From contig JAUWMN010000016.1 of the NCBI GenBank assembly GCA_030613165.1, positions 1-12,535 of the forward strand: a DNA stretch of 12,535 nucleotides, written 5' to 3'. The notes beneath the pieces were generated by a model. The model saw only the letters and a program-made list of their open reading frames with translations. It did no database searches and was not told the DNA's origin. This DNA is from Desulfobacterales bacterium (GTDB lineage Bacteria; Desulfobacterota; Desulfobacteria; Desulfobacterales; C00003106). The position numbers and the translations under genes are program-made. How positions within the stretch are numbered: position 1 is the first letter of the stretch; each line of letters starts with the position of its first letter. Of this stretch, positions 8,347 to 12,535 are shown piece by piece.

Positions 8347-8512
8347 TTGATAGGTTTATCTTGTTCTTATCATCTGTCATTTATCATCTATCATTGGGCA
8401 TTTACCCCCGCCACGGCGGGGACAGATGACAAATGTGAAATGATCAATGATCAATGAGAGTCTTATCAAGTGGCCAATAAAGCGAATCACAGTTTTCTAC
8501 GAAACCATCAAT
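8347..8512. mobile_element. MITE-like element, copy A (between mltA and tilS), left end degenerate
   Basis: This 166-bp region is related to copy B. It shares the block at 8424-8468 and the flanking sequence around GGGCATTTACC, in the same orientation. Its right terminus (8494-8511, ending ACGAAACCATCAAT) is the inverted TTGATGGTTTCGT repeat. Its left terminus (8347-8357, TTGATAGGTTT) is only an approximate match, and about 19 bp next to it are missing relative to copy B. It carries the symmetrical heptamer array at 8371-8456. The mltA TGA stop lies inside the right terminus. There is no coding potential. Confidence 0.5.
8371..8456. repeat. Symmetrical inverted heptamer array around a GC-rich palindrome
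   Basis: Five uninterrupted 7-bp units beginning CAT occupy 8371-8405 (CATCTGT, CATTTAT, CATCTAT, CATTGGG, CATTTAC). A perfect 7-bp stem follows (CCCCGCC, AC, GGCGGGG; 8406-8421). Then come five 7-bp units ending in ATG at 8422-8456, which read CATCTGT, CATTTGT, CATTTCA and twice CATTGAT on the minus strand. The layout is 35 + 16 + 35 bp. The arms pair only partly (about 23 of 35), so the symmetry lies in the period and the CAT anchor rather than in a perfect palindrome. Confidence 0.8.
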
Positions 8513-9728
8513 CCTTCAGGACCAAAAAATAGAGGGTCCCGTACTGCTTCATATGTCCCGCGGCTATCTCAGCATAGTCCCCCTTCCCGCAAAAAAGGTC
8601 AACGCGGCCAGGCCCCTTGATTGCGCCGCCGGTGTCTTGATTAAACACAAACCGGCTGCAGTCAATCCATGCGCGAACCTTCCCATCCTCAGCTACAATC
8701 GGTTTCTCGGTATGGATAAAGGCAAGAGCTCCCCTGGGGAAAAGTTTGGTGTCCGTGGCGATCGACCGTCCAGGCGTAAGAGGCACTTCAATGCACCCTA
8801 ATGGACCTTCATCAACGAGTTCAAAAAAAACATAACTTTTGTTGTGGTTTAAAACGTATTCAATATCTTCCGGATGGGACATCAGATAAGCACGTATCCG
8901 CTGCATCGACATCTCCTCATGGGCAATTTTATCTTCGTCAATGAGTAACTTCCCGATACTGCTATATGAATGTCCGTTAGAGCAGCTATAGTGGACTTTT
9001 AAAACCGTCCCATCTTCTAACACTACCTCTCCTGAGCCTTGAATATGAAGGAAAAAAAGGCCGATTGGGTCAGCAATCCATGCCAACTCATACCCCCTTT
9101 CTTCAAGTTGTCCCACTGTGTCAATCTCCGCGCGCGTATAATACGGAACCACGGTATGCCTCACATGTCGTCCTACAATATAGCGGCCTGACAGTTGAGG
9201 GTCAAACAGTCTCAAGTCTATTCGTGTCCAATCATCAGGTCGTCTGTAGATAGGGTACCGGTACTCATCCGTCTGTAGGAGGCTCCCACTCATTACAGGT
9301 TCATAGTAGCCGGTAAAGAGAATTTTTCCCTTCCCGTCGGCGCCCACTGAACGATATATCCAAAATAATTCTTTTATACGCTCACGAAGCTCTATCGCAG
9401 TCGGAACACTGTCAACTATGTCAATGAAAGTCTCCAACGACTTGGCGACGTGTTCGGCTGAATATGTATCCGGTCCGTATTGAAACTGAGCAGACGGAGA
9501 AAGCCGACTTAAATATTCAAGGCTCCGCAACGCCCCCTGTCTTGCGGAATCAAAATCCATGTCATCGATAAAGTCAGGGGACTCACGTGTGCCTATTTTT
9601 GCCAATGCTGTCTCGCGAGTTATCGGTGCGGGCTTGAATAAGGTGCAAGCAGTAAGGTTAATCAATGCCAAACAAAAGCAAATCAGGAACTTGTACACTA
9701 TCTTGTCAGACCAAACATTCCATTTCAT
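8508..9728 (-). CDS. mltA: Membrane-bound lytic murein transglycosylase A, lipoprotein
   Basis: MltA cleaves the MurNAc-GlcNAc bond of peptidoglycan with formation of 1,6-anhydro-MurNAc, at the inner face of the outer membrane. From the ATG at 9728 the protein has 406 residues. It has a lipoprotein signal (basic start, hydrophobic FLICFCLALIN, lipobox LTAC, lipidated Cys28); Thr at +2 fits outer-membrane sorting. The MltA barrel (ILFTGYYEPVMSGS, FFLHIQGSG) is followed by a C-terminal 3D domain with QDTGGAIKGPGRVDLF. Its Asp365 (DTGG) and Asp377 (RVD) are the conserved acidic positions, one of which is the catalytic acid in the family. The frame is open 34 codons further, but those lie in a repeat element and would bury the signal peptide. 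Its TGA stop lies in the terminal repeat of a second element. Confidence 0.92.
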   Translation of the reverse strand: MKWNVWSDKIVYKFLICFCLALINLTACTLFKPAPITRETALAKIGTRESPDFIDDMDFDSARQGALRSLEYLSRLSPSAQFQYGPDTYSAEHVAKSLETFIDIVDSVPTAIELRERIKELFWIYRSVGADGKGKILFTGYYEPVMSGSLLQTDEYRYPIYRRPDDWTRIDLRLFDPQLSGRYIVGRHVRHTVVPYYTRAEIDTVGQLEERGYELAWIADPIGLFFLHIQGSGEVVLEDGTVLKVHYSCSNGHSYSSIGKLLIDEDKIAHEEMSMQRIRAYLMSHPEDIEYVLNHNKSYVFFELVDEGPLGCIEVPLTPGRSIATDTKLFPRGALAFIHTEKPIVAEDGKVRAWIDCSRFVFNQDTGGAIKGPGRVDLFCGKGDYAEIAAGHMKQYGTLYFLVLKD

Positions 9729-9744
9729 TTCACTCAATTCCAAT

Positions 9745-9890
9745 CTTGATGGTTTCGTAAAAAGCCCCGAGGCTATTTTGATCTTATCGTCTATTTGGGC
9801 ATTTACCATTAAAAAAATGAAAGATGACAAATGTTAAATGATCAATGCTAAATGAGAGTCTTATCAGGGACTTTTTACAACACCATCAAT
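9745..9890. mobile_element. MITE-like element, copy B (between the RNB gene and mltA)
   Basis: A 146-bp non-coding unit is bounded by near-matching inverted repeats of 24 bp (9745-9768 and 9867-9890). They agree at 20 of 24 positions with the core TTGATGG and a shared GTAAAAAG. Inside are heptamers ending in ATG (9813-9854) and a block at 9822-9866 that matches 42 of 45 bases at 8424-8468. No transposase is encoded. No target-site duplication is evident to me. The right terminus supplies the TGA stop of the RNB gene. The left terminus ends 17 nt upstream of the mltA start. Confidence 0.6.
9759..9779 (-). terminator. Weak intrinsic terminator-like hairpin upstream of mltA
   Basis: On the minus strand AGCC, loop TCGG, GGCT forms a 4-bp GC-rich stem (9763-9774) that runs into five T. 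An A-rich stretch precedes it, giving extra A-U pairs. It lies about 110 nt after the RNB stop and could end that transcript before mltA. The stem is short, and the T-run is also part of the element's terminal repeat, so the call is tentative. Confidence 0.3.
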
Positions 9891-11898
9891 CTTCTTTTGG
9901 GTTGCCGCTCAATGACACCGAAAGAGTATCCAATCGGGGTGATACGCTGTCTACTTTTACATATACCGTGTCGCCCGGACCTAAGTCCAGCCCACAATTC
10001 ACAGGAAGCCATGTTTCCATCATAACATTAAATAGTAGAATGATATACCTGTCACGCCGTTTCTCGACAACTAATGCCTCTATTTTCTCTCCCTTGATCT
10101 GCTCCAGATATCTTAACAGCCAATACCGTCTCCTCTTCTGTTGGACCGATATTATACGTCTCATGGGTTCCGCAACAACCTGTATAACTCGGCAAATCTC
10201 ATTTTTGCTATAAGCGCAAGAATTGTTGCCGATCCCCCCTTTAATCTGGCGTTGCGTTACCAAGTCAAAGTACTTTCGTATGGGAGAAGTACACGATGAA
10301 TAGGCATCCAGTCCGAGGCCGGCATGCGTATCCGGGTCCGGGCTTATAACCACACGGCTAAGAAGGCGTCTTTGCGACCAGTTCTGAAAAACCGTCCCGA
10401 TTTCTGCTCCCAACAAGCGTTTTCTTGCTCCGCCTTGCGATCGATATATAGCCGGTATTCCTTTTTGCCGGAGGAATCTGCCGGCCAGCCAATTGGCCAT
10501 AATCATAAATTCCGCGACCGCAACTCGACTCGGACTTTCTCTATTAATACGACCCAGCGATACCAACCTTTCCTCGTCAATCAATATCTGAATTTCCGGA
10601 AGTGTAAGTTGAAGAGCGTCCGCGGCTAACCTTTGTTTGCGAAACTGTACGGCTAAAGCATAAAGCGCGGCAAGTTCTTTATCCGCTTCCAACATCTTAT
10701 TTGCTTCATAATACGTGAATTGACGATCTACTCGAATAACACTTTCAACAAATTCAAATTTCCTGACCTCGCCCGACCGGTCAATACTTATCATTAGACT
10801 TAAAGCCGGCTTATCTTCTGCTAACCTCAAACTGCACAATTGTTCAGAAATCCGTGGAGGAAACATCGGAATTCTTTTGTCCGGCATATATATAGAAGAT
10901 GCACGGCACATCGCATCCTGGTCCAAAAGAGAACCAGGATGAATAAAATGTGCTACATCCGCCACATGAACCCATACACGATACCCATCCTCTTCGTGTT
11001 CTATGCTCAAAGCATCATCAAAATCAAAAGTTCCTCGTCCATCTATAGTAAGTGTGGGAAGCCAGGTAAGATCCTTACGCGGCGAATTAACTCCAAGTGG
11101 TTGTCCCGCGGCATCACGACACACTCGTTCAGCCTCATCTAAAATCTCTTTTGAAAAAGAATCAGGCACCTCATACTCAACAAGGATTAAATTTTCATCC
11201 GGGTCCCACACCCCCAACTTGACTAATATGTCAAAAAGAACATCCTTCGAGTGAAAACCGGCACGATTGAGAAGGTCTCTGCCCAGTCTATAATGGGGGC
11301 TTTCTTTATCAAAGACATAAAAAGATTTTAATACCTCGATCAATTCATCCCCCCCGGGAGGGAGATTGCCTATTCCTGTATCCATCACGTCTCTCAACCA
11401 GTTGCCCCCCGCCTCAAGCATACGCTCCCGATCGGCTTCTTCCTTTTTCCGCTTTAAGAGTTGGTCCACCTGCTCCGCGGTACGAGGAGAAAATCGGTTT
11501 GTGCCAAATTTAAAATAGAGCCGGTCTTCAAAAAAAGCGCGCATTATAGCAGACACATGATCTTCGGAAGGGTTGTCCCCAAAATAGAGTTCAGCTATTG
11601 TTTTGGCATCAAACCACCTTTCTTCGTTATTCATGACTTCCCATATTTCAAATACATTTACAGTTTTTTTCAGGCCTTTTCTCTTAGCAATAATCTCAGC
11701 TAATCGCCCCAGCAAACTGCTCCTTCTCACTGAAATGTCAAGGCATTCTTTTGAGGCGCTGGTCAACCGTTTCTCCGACAGGCGTATCTCCCTGTTACTC
11801 TCTGTGAGAATACGTAACTTTTTCGGTTTTTCGTCAAGGACAACGCCGCAAGTTATCTGTTTTTCTACTATATATTCCACAATTGTTCCTAATTTCAT
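9886..11898 (-). CDS. RNase II/RNase R-family 3'-5' exoribonuclease (RNB domain)
   Basis: This family degrades RNA processively from the 3' end. From the ATG at 11898 the protein has 670 residues. The RNB catalytic domain runs from about 273 to 600 and holds TIDGRGTFDFDDA, with the four metal-binding Asp at 286, 292, 294 and 295, and CTSPIRKYFDLV with the conserved Arg near 541. A C-terminal S1-like OB segment follows (about 603-664, ending DTLSVSLSG). The first 270 residues lack obvious tandem cold-shock domains and begin KLGTIVEYI, resembling the short RNB proteins of Deltaproteobacteria and cyanobacteria rather than E. coli RNase R. The frame is open to a GTG at 11967, but neither start has a ribosome site, and a promoter candidate sits just upstream of 11898. 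The TGA stop lies within the terminal repeat of a small element. Confidence 0.88.
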   Translation of the reverse strand: MKLGTIVEYIVEKQITCGVVLDEKPKKLRILTESNREIRLSEKRLTSASKECLDISVRRSSLLGRLAEIIAKRKGLKKTVNVFEIWEVMNNEERWFDAKTIAELYFGDNPSEDHVSAIMRAFFEDRLYFKFGTNRFSPRTAEQVDQLLKRKKEEADRERMLEAGGNWLRDVMDTGIGNLPPGGDELIEVLKSFYVFDKESPHYRLGRDLLNRAGFHSKDVLFDILVKLGVWDPDENLILVEYEVPDSFSKEILDEAERVCRDAAGQPLGVNSPRKDLTWLPTLTIDGRGTFDFDDALSIEHEEDGYRVWVHVADVAHFIHPGSLLDQDAMCRASSIYMPDKRIPMFPPRISEQLCSLRLAEDKPALSLMISIDRSGEVRKFEFVESVIRVDRQFTYYEANKMLEADKELAALYALAVQFRKQRLAADALQLTLPEIQILIDEERLVSLGRINRESPSRVAVAEFMIMANWLAGRFLRQKGIPAIYRSQGGARKRLLGAEIGTVFQNWSQRRLLSRVVISPDPDTHAGLGLDAYSSCTSPIRKYFDLVTQRQIKGGIGNNSCAYSKNEICRVIQVVAEPMRRIISVQQKRRRYWLLRYLEQIKGEKIEALVVEKRRDRYIILLFNVMMETWLPVNCGLDLGPGDTVYVKVDSVSPRLDTLSVSLSGNPKED

Positions 11899-11905
11899 AA
11901 AAAAC

Positions 11906-11934
11906 AAGATAACAATACGTGCCTTGAAAGTCAA
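11906..11934 (-). promoter_or_regulatory. Candidate sigma-70 promoter for the RNB exoribonuclease, possibly leaderless
   Basis: On the minus strand TTGACT (11929-11934, 5 of 6 to consensus) and TATCTT (11906-11911, 4 of 6) are separated by 17 bases. Only 7 bases (GTTTTTT) lie between the -10 box and the ATG at 11898, so a start 6-8 nt downstream of the -10 would fall on or beside the A of the ATG. No Shine-Dalgarno sequence precedes the gene, which agrees with a leaderless transcript. Confidence 0.4.
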
Positions 11935-11982
11935 TGGAGTGGATTGTGTGAATTTTCCAGAACTCACTCAACGAAAAAATTG

Positions 11983-12011
11983 TTTAACGAAAAGAAAAAG
12001 TGATGTATAAT
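11983..12011 (+). promoter_or_regulatory. Candidate promoter for the BCAM0308-family gene
   Basis: A perfect TATAAT -10 box lies at 12006-12011. With 17-base spacing the -35 position is TTTAAC (11983-11988), only 3 of 6 to consensus, so the promoter may need an activator. Transcription from about 12018 would give a leader of roughly 70 nt that carries the GTTCAGG repeats and the ribosome site at 12073-12079. Confidence 0.45.
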
Positions 12012-12025
12012 TAATAAAAACGTAA

Positions 12026-12055
12026 GGGTTCAGGGGTTCAGAGTTCAGGGTTCAC
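12026..12055 (+). repeat. Short tandem repeat, GTTCAGG type
   Basis: Four head-to-tail units are visible: two identical 8-mers GGGTTCAG (12026-12033, 12034-12041), then the 7-mers AGTTCAG and GGTTCAC. The array sits in the presumed 5' leader of the BCAM0308-family gene, between promoter and ribosome site. Similar GGTTCAG-type arrays occur between genes in many environmental bacteria, from general memory. Confidence 0.8.
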
Positions 12056-12086
12056 TTACATACAATCTAAGCAAAGGAGATTGGCT

Positions 12087-12535
12087 ATGAAAAGACAGGA
12101 CAGGCTGATCCAGGAAAAAATTCACGATCCCTATTATGAAGGAAAAAAGTATGCTGAACCAACAGTGTGCGGCGACTGTAAGTTGGTTTATGAAAATGGA
12201 AGGTGGATTGAGAAAGATCAAGTGCCGGAAAATCCTAACATACAGTTATGCCCAGCCTGTCGGCGCATCAAAGACCGCTGTCCCGGGGGGTGCCTCTATC
12301 TATCGGGAAAACATTTTAAAATGCGCCGGCAAAATATCCTCAACCTTCTAAAGAATACAGCTGATCAAGTTCGCGGCAAAGATCCCACAAAACGTATTAT
12401 GTGGCAAAGGTCGACTGAAACCGGCTTAGAGATTGCTACCACCGATGGAAATTTAGCGCGTCGTCTCGGAGAAGCCGTTTATCGTTCGCAAAAAGGCACA
12501 CTTGACCTAAAATATGGGGATGAAGACAGACTTGT
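12087..12535 (+). CDS. BCAM0308-family zinc-ribbon protein (partial, 3' end beyond window)
   Basis: 149 complete codons are visible before the right edge. The N-terminus MKRQDRLIQEKIHDPYY and the block EPTVCGDC, LVYENGRW, LCPACRRI match my memory of the uncharacterised BCAM0308 family, named after a gene of the Burkholderia cenocepacia low-oxygen-activated (lxa) locus. Two Cys pairs, CGDC (28-31) and CPAC (55-58), form a likely zinc ribbon reminiscent of the N-terminus of the archaeal ribosome-export factor NMD3. A further CPGGC (65-69) follows. The second part (IATTDGNLARRLGEAV) looks like a small alpha/beta domain. The start is set by the AAAGGAG site at 12073-12079, 7 nt before the ATG. 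It is divergent from the RNB gene and has its own promoter candidate. Molecular function is unknown; an RNA or ribosome link is only inference. Confidence 0.75.
   Translation, partial: MKRQDRLIQEKIHDPYYEGKKYAEPTVCGDCKLVYENGRWIEKDQVPENPNIQLCPACRRIKDRCPGGCLYLSGKHFKMRRQNILNLLKNTADQVRGKDPTKRIMWQRSTETGLEIATTDGNLARRLGEAVYRSQKGTLDLKYGDEDRL

Noticed and set aside
8406..8421. GC-rich perfect hairpin as an intrinsic terminator for mltA
   Set aside because: No T-run follows the stem on either strand, and the hairpin is the centre of the symmetrical heptamer array, so it is described as part of that repeat.
8371..8456. Possible CRISPR array
   Set aside because: Units are 7 bp, contiguous and variable; there are no 23-47-bp repeats with unique spacers and no cas genes.
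8330..8507. A promoter for tilS inside copy A of the repeat element
   Set aside because: TTGATC-like boxes occur only because the heptamer units repeat; the best pairs match 4 of 6 at each box and occur in several registers, so none can be chosen.
9729..9830. A 34-codon upstream extension of the mltA frame (TTG at 9830)
   Set aside because: The extension is encoded by the repeat element and would place the lipoprotein signal internally; the ATG at 9728 leads straight into a signal peptide with lipobox LTAC.
12136..12351. A 71-codon plus-strand frame overlapping the BCAM0308-family gene
   Set aside because: The frame starting at 12087 has the ribosome site, the conserved N-terminus and paired CxxC motifs; the other frame has none of these.

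Overview
The window looks like a chromosomal housekeeping segment from a Gram-negative bacterium, most likely Desulfobacterota (the former Deltaproteobacteria). Three things point that way: the order tilS, ftsH, folP, ybbR/cdaR, glmM; an MltA-type outer-membrane lytic transglycosylase with a lipoprotein signal; and a BCAM0308-family zinc-ribbon protein. The assignment rests on remembered gene order and protein character, not on a database search. There are no rRNA or tRNA genes, CRISPR arrays, transposases or phage genes.

Layout. Nine genes run leftward on the minus strand. In transcription order they are an RNB-domain exoribonuclease (9886-11898), mltA (8508-9728), tilS (6899-8329), ftsH (4964-6784), folP (3975-4844), a YbbR/CdaR-like membrane protein (3070-3978), glmM (1685-3034), coaX (900-1685) and an LD-carboxypeptidase (20-934). 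From folP to the LD-carboxypeptidase the genes are packed as an operon: GTGA overlap folP/cdaR, TGATG overlap glmM/coaX and a 35-nt overlap coaX/ldcA. A single gene on the plus strand, cut by the right edge, diverges at 12087 and encodes a BCAM0308-family protein.

Function. Several genes meet on the cell envelope: GlmM makes glucosamine-1-phosphate for UDP-GlcNAc, MltA cleaves murein glycan strands, the LD-carboxypeptidase trims recycled stem peptides, and FtsH is the membrane AAA+ protease. FolP and CoaX supply cofactors (folate, CoA). TilS modifies the AUA-reading tRNA-Ile, and the RNB protein degrades RNA. CdaR is normally the membrane partner of the c-di-AMP synthase CdaA, whose gene usually sits between folP and cdaR. 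Here folP and cdaR overlap by four bases and cdaA is absent from the window.

Most unusual content. The gene borders hold several short repeat arrays with a 7-bp period. The clearest (8371-8456) is symmetrical: five CAT-initial heptamers, a 16-bp GC-rich palindrome, then five inverted heptamers. It lies in a MITE-like element whose relative, about 1.4 kb away, ends in near-matching inverted repeats beginning TTGATGG. The two copies flank mltA, and three genes (the RNB gene, mltA, ftsH) have their TGA stop codon inside such repeat sequence. I found no clear new multi-gene system; the repeat architecture and the missing cdaA deserve most attention.
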